Of a stretch of DNA of 20,714 bases, positions 1 to 12,300 are shown piece by piece. This DNA comes from Elysia marginata. Taxonomy: Eukaryota; Mollusca; Gastropoda; Plakobranchidae. Position numbers and translations under genes: made by a program. The notes beneath the pieces were generated by a model. That model was not told the DNA's origin. It saw only the letters and a list, made by a program, of their open reading frames with translations, and did no database searches. The number at the start of each line of letters is the position of its first letter. Within the stretch, counting starts at the first letter, position 1. The stretch lies in the NCBI GenBank assembly GCA_019649035.1, contig BMAT01010681.1:8939-29652 (forward strand), in the 5' to 3' direction.

Positions 1-2219
1 AAATGTAATCTAATTTTTATCTATAGATATTGTGAGTTAGAGGGATAGAAACATGAACACTTATCGCTCTAGGTTTCTAATCAGCTAAACCAGCGCTATG
101 GATATATGGAGTTAGCGATTTAGAAATGTACTGCTTGTGCCAAAATAATGCAATAAGTGTTCAGTTGTTCTACCCTCTCTGGTATGGGCATATGTCATGC
201 ACTGCATGAAAGAAAGGCATGGCAGCAGTCACTTTACTCGCTAGTCAGTCTGAAAAATGCAAAGCAGTAATTTGGTGCCACTTGAGAGTAAAAGGGGCAA
301 GAGATATTTGACTTGAACTCTATTGATCACTTTTTTCCGCTCTGTGCCGGAATAATTTTTTAACATTTCAACGAAGCTGTTGACATTTAGTCTTTATGAC
401 CATAAGGATGCTCCTAGCATCGTTTATCTTTTTATACTGTTTCAATACAAGACTGCTTGTACTACAGCGTTTGTCAAAGGTTTGTTTCTTATTCACTGCT
501 GTCCAGATAACTCAACCTTGGATGTCTCAATTTTTGTTTCATCCAAACCATATATATATTAGGCCTACCGATCTTATTTCACCATAAAATATACGAAGTC
601 AAATTACAGATATTTCAAAGTTAAACCCAAAGGGTTGGAAATATCCATACTGTCTCTACTTTCAAAATTAGCCTTGAATTTATAAAACTAAAACTTAGGT
701 ATTAATCTTCATTTCTACTTTTTCTTAAGTATCCATTTCAAGTTACTATAGTTACAAAAGTTAAACGAAAATTCAGATCAAGTATTTTCTAACATTTTCG
801 TTTGAACATGAGTGGGTTGGAGGCAAGCTGATTGAATTATGCAATTGCCTCAGTTACAGTTGAGTTCATATAATTCAAGCTGGGATGTTTCAAATAGTTG
901 GTCATTGTGGACTTCTTTCTTAATGTATACTGATAATTTAAATTTCGGATAATTTTTTTTTGTTCCTGCAAGACTTGAAATACATGAACTGGACATTTAA
1001 GTAATATGAGCATCTCAGCATGGCCTTGATTCCAGGAACAAGGACAAAACTCGAAATATTTTTCATATTTTTTATTGAAACAAGAACAGGAGAAATAAAT
1101 AAATAGCATTATTTAACCATAGTTAAAAAAAAAACATTTTGACATTGTATAAATACACATCCTTGCTATATAACAGCAAGCAAATTTTGAGCCTTGCTTT
1201 AATAAAACAGTTCATTCTTACCCTTTTCAAACACTCAGAACAGTTTTATACAAATTCTCATATAAGCCTCACTTGGTTATAATATATTACAGAGCAATTC
1301 TCTACAGAATTATTTTCAATGTGGCTGTATACTGGTAATTACTTGTAAAAAAAAAAAACAAATATGCCTATATATGACAAAATTCAACAATAGCTAATTT
1401 TTAAAAACTTGGCTTCAGTCACTTGAGAAAATAACATAGATGTTAATATATTTTATCCACCTTTGTAGTTGAACATTCATTAAGTCATTCAAACAAGTAT
1501 TATAGAACTTTATGCCGTTGTTAATTAGAACAGCATATCCTTTTATTTTCCAATTATTATAAAATTGATATTGTGAGAAATACTAAATCTAATACTGTGA
1601 GAATTTTTTGCTTCTAATGCCGTTCTTGATACATATAAATGTAAATACAGTCACACTTTGATGAAGAAACTGAACAGACTTTTTTTTATCTCATCAACTT
1701 TCATTTCTAGCTCACTGTTTGTGGACATAACATAAATGTAGCACAAAGCAAAAATTAACATTTTAGTTTTTACATTAACATATTTTCGGTTCATATTTTA
1801 CAACTAACATCCATGTTTCAAGGTCATACACACTGTTCTTAAGTAAAAAAAAAATTGACATAAATGAGCTTTTAAATAGTTCTTTGGAGAGGGGATGTAT
1901 GTACATCTCAAAGTGATTTCTTATATTGAGTCTGCTATGAGGCAATAAAGAAGTAATTTAGAGCATTTATCAAAATCACAATATGACGTGAAATCAGCAA
2001 TATACATCAAATTGGATGAAAATACTGAAGGACAAACCTGCTTTTTTGTATGAAACTTATTTTAACCATATACAAAATTCACACAAATAACAATAGATGT
2101 ATAATGGTGGATGGTCAATGACTTTTTACACATGACAACATAAAGCATGGATGTTAAGTTCAATTTCACAATTGTGTACCATGTCAGACAATCTTCTGAT
2201 ACTTATTTGTAACAGTCTT
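1..2219. other. AT-rich stretch without recognisable gene
   Basis: This could be intergenic DNA or a longer 3' UTR of the receptor. Short open frames (380-587 plus, 837-1109 minus) show no family pattern and sit in AT-rich sequence where chance frames are common. Runs of A or T of 8-12 bases recur near 949, 1125, 1347, 1680 and 2371. A TAGGCCTA palindrome lies at 560-567. No RNA gene was seen. Confidence 0.5.
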
Positions 2220-3181
2220 GCCGTGCACACAATTTCATTTTATTGCAAAGTACAAAAAAAGCTGTAAAATATAAGCGTAACATTTTTTAATAGATTAACT
2301 TCTTTGAAATAAAACAAAAATTTAAACTGAAAAAGAGCTTGAAAGCACCTGTCAAAGACGAAGCCCACATTTAAAAAAAAAACAAAAAAAACTCAAATAT
2401 TTGAACTGGTGGAGAAGAGAAAAAGCAAATTAAACAACTGTGGTAAAACTCTGAAATCTAATTAGGTTGAAATTATTTAAATACTATTTGGAGAAAAATT
2501 TTAATCACCAGTCAGAAATAACTTCCTTTCCTACTTGAAATTACCATTTACAATATATACAAGCAAATATGCAACTAACAAACTTAAACAAAAATAAAAA
2601 AAAAATGGAATCATGGAATGGATTTTGTAGCTTGAAATCTCAAATGTTCAAGGCAAACATCACAATAAATAGATTACCTTGCTTACTTGGCCACTTTAAA
2701 TTGTCTTGTTATCTAGTTTGTGTTACAACAAATTTTATCAATCAGATCTGACTAGACTGGGGTTTCGTAATTGTGGGTAGAAGCATTGGTTATCATTCAA
2801 TCTACTGACCATGTGGTGCCTACATTGCAACAAACTGGCAAGTTTGAGTTACAAAAGCAGATACAATTCAAAGGAATTTGCAAGGGAAAAAAACAATAGT
2901 CATAGTGAAATTTTTCACACAATTCACAGCCTGGGTGTGTTCGTTTTCCTTGGAGCTGGAAACAGTTTATTAATTCACTCAAAATCCGTTTTCTAAGGTG
3001 GGAGTTGTACATCATTTTTATCAAGACGTGAATATTTTTCCTCCGGGACCAGAATTTGGGGGGAGGGGGGAGTTAGCCACTATCTTGCACGGTTATCTTC
3101 AAACACTGACAAGCAGACAGTGTTGAGTAAATTCTCTTCTAAGAAGTTCTGCAGTGCATGGTGAGATCCTGACAACGTCAG
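2220..3181 (-). other. Probable 3' untranslated region of the receptor gene
   Basis: AT-rich sequence downstream of the stop with no coding signal on either strand. Minus-strand AATAAA hexamers occur at 2971-2966 and 2244-2239. The second is followed within about 15 nt by TTGTGTG, a GU-rich element, so it is my preferred poly(A) signal. Others at 1547-1542 and 1076-1071 would give longer transcripts. A pyrimidine run of CTCCCCCC type (minus strand, 3071-3058) lies inside. The end point is inferred. Confidence 0.45.
2239..2244 (-). terminator. Candidate poly(A) signal AATAAA
   Basis: The minus strand reads GCAATAAAATG, then a GU-rich TTGTGTG 8-15 nt later. This combination fits an animal cleavage and polyadenylation site. 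Competing hexamers upstream and downstream exist, so this is only the best candidate. Confidence 0.35.
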
Positions 3182-3322
3182 CTACACTGTAACGTCCAAT
3201 CTTGGCAAAGAAATATTGCTTTTGGTTACTGGTTTGCTCAAAAGGGTGCTGTCTCGCCCTTTGATGGGGTCATGATGAATTCTGACTTGTCCTTTCAAGG
3301 TTGTTAACTACACAGGCTGCAC
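3182..3322 (-). CDS. VLDLR: Exon 16: terminal exon, acceptor and stop ambiguous
   Basis: After a good branch-point-like CACTGATAAC, three AGs follow within 15 nt, all in phase 0. Acceptor 3323 (TAG) gives VQPV and stop (3308-3310). Acceptor 3317 (CAG) gives PV and the same stop. Acceptor 3308 (TAG) removes that stop and opens 41 codons from LTTLKGQV to LPRLDVTV, with stop at 3182-3184. Scanning from the branch point favours the first or second; the coding-like 41-codon run favours the third. The C-terminus DVTV would be a class I PDZ ligand. A different last exon elsewhere in intron 15 is not excluded. Confidence 0.55.
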
Positions 3323-6300
3323 CTAGATAAAATGTTATCAGTGTTCCATAGTCCAAGACAGCCAGGTCCTTTTGTCAAGGCACAGAACTCACTCAGCACA
3401 GGCACATTTGAGCAGTTTATGAGGTTTGAACTTGAAGGTTTGAATGAAGAGAAGAAATTCCAGGCACAGATACTTGGTTCATGATTTTAACAGCAAATGG
3501 TGAAATTTTGAGAGACCTAAATGCCGCTTTAACTCCACGTAGAGCAAGTGTCCCACTGATGATCCAATACTTGAACTCTATTCATGGGAATGCAAATTTA
3601 CTCTAATAGTTGTTGCCCCAAAAGCTTTGACCTAATAAACAGTATGGAAGGTTTTATATTCAATAATAGCAGGTGTGATAATATCACACAACCTCTTCTT
3701 CGTTCAATGGCTGCATGCTCTGTGGGGGAAAATATGAAAAAGAAAATTAAATTTTACTTCAAACACCATGATCATGGATTTTAAATCTAACTTCATCAAC
3801 TTACAAAGTAATTACAACTAAATTAGGTCATGAAACCATTCTCATCAACGCATGGACATTTTTTCTTAGCCTACCCAGTACCTTCAGAGGTATCATATTC
3901 AGACCATGACAATACCTTTAAAACCTGCTACATTCACTTGGTCATCACCACCTCCACAGATTCATCTTGATTCCATCCCCACTTCCCTTTCTACAGCTCA
4001 GGAAACTAATACAAAACATGCAACATTATGGGAAAGTATGCCTGCATCTGCTTATTTATTGCCCTTTTGGTTCACTCTCTGCAAATGCCTTTTATTGCTG
4101 CTACCATCAGCGTGGCTGAGTGGTTAGCGCGTCAGACTTGAGATATGTAGGTCGCAAGTTTGATTCCCAACCATGCCATGTTGCGATTGCCTTGGGAAAG
4201 CAATTTAACCTAACTTTCCCCAGTCCACCCACTTGTAAAATGGGTACCCAGCTGCAGGCAAATTCTTGAATTTGTGATATGCGCCTTCAACACCCTGCAT
4301 GAAAAGGATAAAAGTGGCCTTCATGTGTACTGATAAAAAGCTGGGGCATTAGTGGCACTGCTCTGTGGCGACACAGTTACGCTGAGTAATGAAGCCAAAT
4401 TTCTTGAAAGGGATTAATAAAGTGTATTTAACAGAATCCTTTATACCCAAGAAGGCTTCGTGACAAAACATTGGTATATCTACTTATGAAAATTTTGAGA
4501 AGACTTATTTTCATTTTCTTTCTCCTTTAAAAATTTCACTTCTCCCATATGGTCATTTTATTGTTTGCATCAGTTGCCTGAGCTAAAATTGCAAGAAAAA
4601 GAAGAAATATCCAGTTTTTGCCTTCTTTGTCAGGTTTTTTTTAAACCGTCTTGTTATGAAATCCCTCCATATCTTTTACTATCATTTTTACAGGAAGAAT
4701 TATTGATTTTACTCCCTTACCTGAGGAAGTCCTGGCTGGGCGGTTCCTACAATCAGCTGATCATCAGTAGTAGTCTTGCGGTAGACCGGGTTGTCAAAGT
4801 TCATTGATCTTACATTTCTTTTCTTATGTCTCCTTACCAGCAAAACTATGACCTGCAGGCCAAGAAAAATAAGATTCAGTTAAGAAAACCATTTGACCTC
4901 AAACAGATCTCAATTTTAAAAATGTTTAAAAAATTGTAAAATTTAAGAGAATCAAGAAGTAACCACATCACAAGACAGTTCAAATAAATTTTACTGAGAA
5001 CCTTCCAAAATGGTTTTCATATCTGCATTATAGTTCAGTTCAGATATCTTGAGCCCTGGTCAATCAAAATTTAACTTAGAATCATCCTGAAACTAAATAA
5101 AACCCTCATTACCAAGAACAAGAAAATAGTAATCTCAGTGAATAAAATTCAGAAAATATTGAAATTTTGTCGACTCATATAAACTTGACAGTGCAATGTT
5201 TTCTTAATCCTCTGCATTGGTCATGAAAAACAAATGCCATATATCTTTTCCATTTCAAATAAATCACTTTGAAATTCAGCCTACAAGAAATTTAGAGCAA
5301 AATTACTCCACACTCACCACAACAGCCACGAGACCGATAAGTGCTACAACTCCAATGGCAACCAAAGCAATTTGACCTTCGCCTTTAGAGCTGCCTTTGT
5401 GCTCTTTGTTGACACCTTGGTTGGATGATATTGTGGATCCTGAAGGACCACGCTCTGTTGTGTCATTTGGTTTAAAACCAGAGTAAGGCACATTAGGGTT
5501 ACCCTGTACGGTTGTGTTGTCATCAATGACAATTTTGGGCTGGACACCTGAAGAATTAAAACAAAAAATTAGATAAGAAACCTTGAAAAATGCTTTTGAA
5601 CACTATTAAGGAGAATACTGAGACAAGCAGAGTATGCAAAAGTCACTTCAAATCCTGATTGCCTTCTGAATTCCTGAGAATGTTGTACGAAATGTATTAT
5701 CAACAGATCATTTTAATAGGTCAGCCAAATTTGGTTATCTCAAACGCAGGGTTAGAAGGGGTGCCTACAGTGACGTTATCATAGAGACATGAGTTGCAGG
5801 CCTGAGCGGCACCTGTACTTGGCTGGTGTTTGATGACTGTCAGCGCTTGTACAATTAGATGTCAGCTTCACTTCCTAAATTACTTGAAATCATGATGAAT
5901 TTAGACGCAATCAGTGGGGCAGGCCTAACTAGTACTTTGCATATATATGTCAGCAGGACTTGCCAGAAAGCAGCTCCCCTTTCTCTAATTTCACAACTTG
6001 CACATCAGCAATTGAAAGAAATAATTTTGAAATTTAGTTTTTTACTTCATATAAATTAAATAATGATGCAGAATTAACTTGAAAAAAATACATTTTTCCC
6101 CTTCCTCTTGGCCATTAAAATTAACTGTACCTTAAAACACTTTGCCTGTACTGCTAATCAATAATCATTTATGTAAATTATATTACTGTTTTTTCCTACA
6201 ACCTTTTTTGTTCCTCCTGCAAGTCCTTTTAGTGTTTAACTTCTAATCCCTTTTCAAAATGTTTTCTTTGCTAGAAACTGTGTGCCTATCTTTTGCAACA

Positions 6301-9300
6301 ATGAATACATCCTAGTTTTTCCTATTTTTGTCTTAAAATTTCTCAAACTGTTGCCATGCTTTGTTCTTAGAGAAATTAATTCCTCTAACAGTTCCAAAAA
6401 ATATTCAGTTAGTGACAAAAATTGAAATAGTTGGCTTGGTTCAGAAAATCAATCATTTACAGATTTTTAATTTAATATGTTACTGAGTGTACCAAATACA
6501 GGAAAGTTTAAAAAAAGTCTCTGAATAGCTATTGAGAAAAGAGGTTTCCCAGTATTTATGAAATTATAGAATACCATGTAACACAAAGCTGATAGACACC
6601 ATATTAGAGAAGAAATGATCATGAACTCACCATCAACACATATTTGTTTCCCATCAAGGAACATGTTATCCGGGCATGCACACTCTGCTGTTCGAAGTTC
6701 ATCACCCTCACTCATTGGAACAGGAAGACAAAAGTGCGAGCACCCTCCATTGTTCACACAGCGATTCAAATCTGGATCTTTTAAATAAGAAACAAAGATA
6801 ATTTTCATTTTATTCTTTGAAAATAGTTTGTACACCAAATATGGAAAGTTATACTTTTTCAAATACATTAATATGTATGAAGTAAGCAACAGTCATGTAA
6901 AGAATGATTAATTAAAAAAGAGCTGGGCAACAAGTAATAAATTTATAAAATATTTCTTATAATCCATGGCTTAGCATGAACCCCTGTGCATATGTTAAGA
7001 CTCAACTAGGATTTATGCCTAACCACATAAAAAGCACTTCAAAATGAATTATGATTAAGTTGCTTTATTTTTTATAGTGTGTCTCAAAACAAAACAGCAT
7101 ACATTACATATTGCATTTATTCTGCATCAATTTAAAAGATCAGTTGAAAAAATTACTTTAATAATAACTTATTGAAAACAGATAAGTATTTCATCTATCT
7201 TGCGTAGTTTCTCTTTGAATTGAGTATGAAGTTTCAACTAGTAATAAAATCGCTTGTTTTTAAATATAGTATACATGTAGAATTTGATTACAAAGGAATA
7301 AAACAATAAAATCCAATACAAACTTACAATATGGCTGCCTTGATTCATGCATCACTTGGATAGCCATTGGCCGTTTCAACCCCTTTGCTAGTACTTCAAT
7401 AGATTTATTTCCAAACGTCCTTGTTTTGAAGACAGAATCCGTCACAATATCAGTCCAGAAAACATAGTCCTCAAAAAGGGTCACACCATATGGATGTGGC
7501 AGTGATATATGGCTGTGAAGAACAACCTGTTCATCTGAACCATCAAGCTTAGAGGAGCTAATGGTGTGAAGTTTGGCATCCACCCAGTAGAGACGACGTG
7601 AATAGTGGTCAATGGTCAACCCTTGTGGCCAGCTGAGTGACTTTGAAATAATGGTTGAACGATTAGCACCATTCATACCACTGCGCTCAATAACTGAGTT
7701 CTCACCATAGTTAGTCCAGTAGATCCACCTGGAAGTAATGTGGAAAAAACAGACCAATTAAAGCTACAACACAACAAAAATTTTAAAATAGATTAGAAAA
7801 TTCGAGAAAAATCTCCACAAAATACTAAAATATTCTGAATGACTGACATTGCATGAAATAAACTAAGAAAAAAAAACAGGTTTCTATTCTAAACAAGATA
7901 TAACCAAACAAACAATTCCATATTATACTATTTTAGAACAACTAGTAACATGCCCGCGAGTTTCGCAGGTTTCAGCAAAAATAATGGAACTGGTTTAAGT
8001 TAAGAATTTACAAACGAACTAACCACTGATTAAAAAGTTCCTTTCTTTCCTTTTTGTTTCCATAATGTTGTAATATCTAGATTGGTATTGGCTCAGTCTT
8101 CTTTCCGCAGGCTTACCTTCTGCGAGTCTATTTTCTGTTTTTGTGTTTCTTCTCGACGCATTCTGATTTGTATCTCGCTGTTTTATCCTCCTCTTTATCA
8201 GAGTTCACATCTACATCTCTCTCTCACTCTCTGTCTCTCTCTTGCTATGTTTTTATATTTGTTTAGTCATGTCTGTCTATCTATATCTCTTCCTACTTGG
8301 CTCGGAGTCGAATGAGGTTACGCCATGGTTCTCTCGGATGTCCGCAAAAACTGAGCTCCTAGTATAGTCCTGAGCTAATTTAGGTCAATAAATTGCTATA
8401 TAGCAAGTCATTGATAACTATATAGCAAAAACTCAAAAAAGAATAAAAAATATTTCTCCATGATCTAGCCTACAAAAGATCAGATTTTGGTGAATGTCCC
8501 TTGAATGATGCATTGCCCTACCTATAAACATAAAATTGAGGGGTTTTAGCCATTTTCCTAACCCGCACCAGTTTGCAAAAAATTTATCTTTTTTTCTTAA
8601 ATATAGGAATAAACAGTCTCTTCTTAGTGCAAGACCCATTTTATCTAGATTACTCACCCTTTAATAGGATCAGCCGCCACACTAATTGGGTCCGTGAGAT
8701 CACTCAGCAAAGTCTTGCGGATTTTTTTGACAATCTGCACCACCTGGATGGTTTTCTTAGCTCTGTCTGAAATATACAGGTTGTGATGTACCCAATCCAG
8801 TGCCATACCCTCAGGGTTCTCCAGTTCACCTTGTACCAACACTTCTTTTGTCTGAGTTTTAATATCGAACCTAGGAAAAGAAATACCAGAAATTAAGAAA
8901 AGATAATCTAGAGAGAGATTAAAAAACCAGTTACGCAAAATTAAAACTTGTGATAGAATTTTCATGAACAAAGGATTTAACACATAGGGGACCAGCCACA
9001 AGTATACTAGCATGAGATTCCCAAAGGAGCAGCAACTAGTATATTTATGACCAGGGATGAGTATACTATTCGCGAGAAGGGGTCTACTCCCCTAAATCAA
9101 TCCCATTTTAATAAAATCGTAATCCTGGATTTTTTCTTTCTGGTCTTATCAAACCTATAAATATATTTATATGGAGGATTTAGACGTCCACTCTGGTCTT
9201 GGGTGAACAATCTTAGGGCAGCAACCTTAGTCGGGGGAAAAATAGGCTGCAACCTAGGTCCTTGAGGTGTTAATATGGATACAAATCCTGGAAGTTTAAT

Positions 9301-12300
9301 CCACACTTACATATTAACTTTTCCTTCATCTTGCATGTCAGTCCAGTAAACTTTTCCGTTACGAACATCCAAGTCAATGGCCCGGCTACCAGAACTATGA
9401 TCTTCCTGAAGGAGTGAATAGCGCTCTGAACTTAGATGATAACGGCGAAGCTCATTTCGGTCAGACAGAAAAAGTTCTGCATTATGGCCTGAAAGAAAAA
9501 ATTGCACAATACATAAACATAATGCATGAGCAATGTATTCAAAATAATTTTTTAACAATCACTTAAATATAATTAAATATATGAAAATCTTCCAAATGGT
9601 GTAACTTCTTTTTATTATATTTTAAAGTTATCCACTGCACCAAAAAGCTACCCACATTTTTTTTAGTTTCTGTCTTGCTCAATACTTGCATTGCAGAAAA
9701 GATAGCTTATCTTCACTAAGCCATACACTTGTATATCAAATAAATTTGTCCTCTATCAAAAGAGCATGAAAGACCAGATAAAACATTGCCTTGAATGCTC
9801 TTCTCCAAAAAATGAATCAATTAAGACACCAATATAAATGAGGCATGACTTGCAAATAAAAAAAGAAGTTGGCTAAAATGTCTCAAAAGAATATAATTTC
9901 CTGTGATCAGGTTGCAATGTTTGAAAAACCAACATAACAAAACAGTGAAACAAACTTTTTAATTAAGGACAAGGATATAGAGATGAAACAAACTTACGTG
10001 TAACAGCTTTGCAGTAGCGCTTTTCAACCAGGCTAAACCCTGAGGTGCACTCGCACTTGTAAGATCCCTTAGTGTTGGTGCAGATTTGTGAACATGTTCC
10101 AGGAATCTGACACTCATCAATGTCCTCACAGCCAGGGTCACTGGCAGAACTGGTCATCAACTTATAACCAGCATCACATTCACATCGTCTTCCTGTGGGG
10201 TTCTTTTTGTCTGGGACACAAATTTGTGCACATCCTCCATTGTCTTTCAAGCATGGATCTGGAGCAGAAAAAAATTCCATTACGAATAACAGTATTATTT
10301 TTCCTTCATCTAAAACCTTGAATAATTCACAAAAATGTTTAAGAAAAGTTTTTCTTGTCAATGAATGTTACCCAATTTAGATCCCATCATTAAATAAAAA
10401 AAACCTTTATACAATTTATCAATTTTCACAAAATTTAATATGAATTTCTGACAAAATTTCAAACTCAAGACATCAAAATCCATCAGCTTTATCCCTCCAA
10501 TTCGGGTTCGGAAACCAAAATAACTCATGCATCTAACTAAAGCAATTTTTTTACTTGCCTAGCACTTAAAATTTAATGACTGCATTTCCATAGCAAGTTG
10601 ATATATTTATTCAGGTATTGAACACAATATCATAACAGGGTGAATTCCTAATTTCTCCTCATTATCTTAAAAAAAAAATTTGGCCAAAAACATACTTCTA
10701 CCAAAGTGATCAAATATTGTAATGGTGGGTTCATAACAGGGTAAATTCATGGTTTCTTCTTTTATTAAAAAAATAGGCCAAAAACATACTTCTACCAAAG
10801 TGATCAAATATTGTAATGGTGGTTAGAAAACAAATTTAACTCAAAAAAGAAAGGTTAAATATTTTTACTTTAGATTAAAGACCAATTCAAGTCAACAAAA
10901 CACACTAAACTGAAACGACATCAAAATGGTGGTATGAGGGGAAACTTAAAATAATAAAGGGCAAGGAAAGAGGGTGAAAGACAACAAAACCTCAAAACTT
11001 TACATTGAGTTTTCACAATACCGACTCATACCAGTCTGGATGGCTGATTAAAAAAAAAATTCAGAAAATTTTATTCGTATGTGTTCAATTTAAAGTCTTG
11101 AAAAGTTATTGAAAAAACGGAGTGATACCCGAACATTACTTAAACAAATGGTAGAGAATTGAACTATTTTTCTATATTCTGTGCAGTCCAATATTAGTAT
11201 GGTGGGAATTCTTTAGTCCAATATGAATTATTTTTAAGCTTTGACTGCTCTTATCCTGTTGCAATGTTAGCATTGACAATTAAAAGACCTGAGAAATGTG
11301 AAACACGCAAAGCAACCTGCCAATTATTAAAAATGGTGCTTGTATGTAGTTGACTCGCTAAACATTTACATTCAGTAGTGAAGGCATAATTAAAATGTTC
11401 TGCACAGAAACTATAACTTGATGCCAACACCATTGAATGTAAAAAGGGTTAAAAAGTTCTGGCTTTCATATTTGCAAGTACAATTTGGTGCAAAATGAAA
11501 GGCCTTTGAGAGATGATTGTAGAAGACACTCACTTTCATCTGTAGGTGGACAAATGCCAGTAGATTCATCTTGCCCATTTCCACAGTCATCCGTACCATC
11601 ACAGACCTTGTGATCTTTGATGCAATTCCCGTTTTTGCAATCAAAATGACCAGCTTCACATTTTACAGGTACTGAACAGATTGAAAAAAATACAAAGAAT
11701 TGTAATTTAAAGCCTGCGTCTTTACAGATACATACTTTTAGGCATTTAAAAAAATTTTAAAAAGCCTTAATAAAAATTTAAAGCTTTAGATGTTGGTCAG
11801 GTGATAAATTAACTTCGTGGACCACATGCCTGATGTTTCATATTAAAAATATAAAACTTACCAATAAATATATAGAGATATCATAATGATATTACTGCAA
11901 TAAAGCAATGAGCCCATCATGGTGCTGAGATAAACTTACCAGCAGTGCAGTTCAATTCATCATCTCCTTCTACGCAGTCTTTCTCTCCATCACAGAAGTA
12001 TTCCTCTTTAAGACAGTAGTTGCTAATGACACATAGCCTTTCACCTGGCTTGCAAGTGATGCTTGCACCTGAAATGTTTAGCAATGTTTATCAAATCAAA
12101 AAGAGAATGGACAATTTCATACAGAAGGTAAATTCATTTTGATATAACTGATAAATAAATAATTATAAACTTGACATTTAGCGTAACATGTGATATGCCA
12201 ATAAGAGCTTGGATTCATAACTTTCATTAAATTTGCAAAATAACTGGAATCAATGATTTCAGCAATGAAAATCAGACTTTTTGTTGTCATAAACCTCCCC

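Noticed and set aside
837-1109. Minus-strand 90-codon ORF
   Set aside because: AT-rich sequence, no family pattern, cysteines not spaced like any module; most likely chance.
3308-3310. Stop-codon readthrough to explain the open frame after the first TAG
   Set aside because: The context TAG TTA lacks known readthrough signals; tandem acceptor choice explains it more simply.
4111-4178. Functional tRNA-Ser gene
   Set aside because: A and B boxes are present, but the acceptor stem pairs poorly, the B box is degenerate and a SINE core follows directly; it is the head of a SINE.
5303-5547. Second overlapping minus-strand frame in exon 14
   Set aside because: It is a shadow of the exon; only the frame giving the hydrophobic helix joins exons 13 and 15 correctly.
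8082-8315. Plus-strand ORF rich in Ser and Leu
   Set aside because: Produced by a pyrimidine-rich microsatellite region; low complexity.
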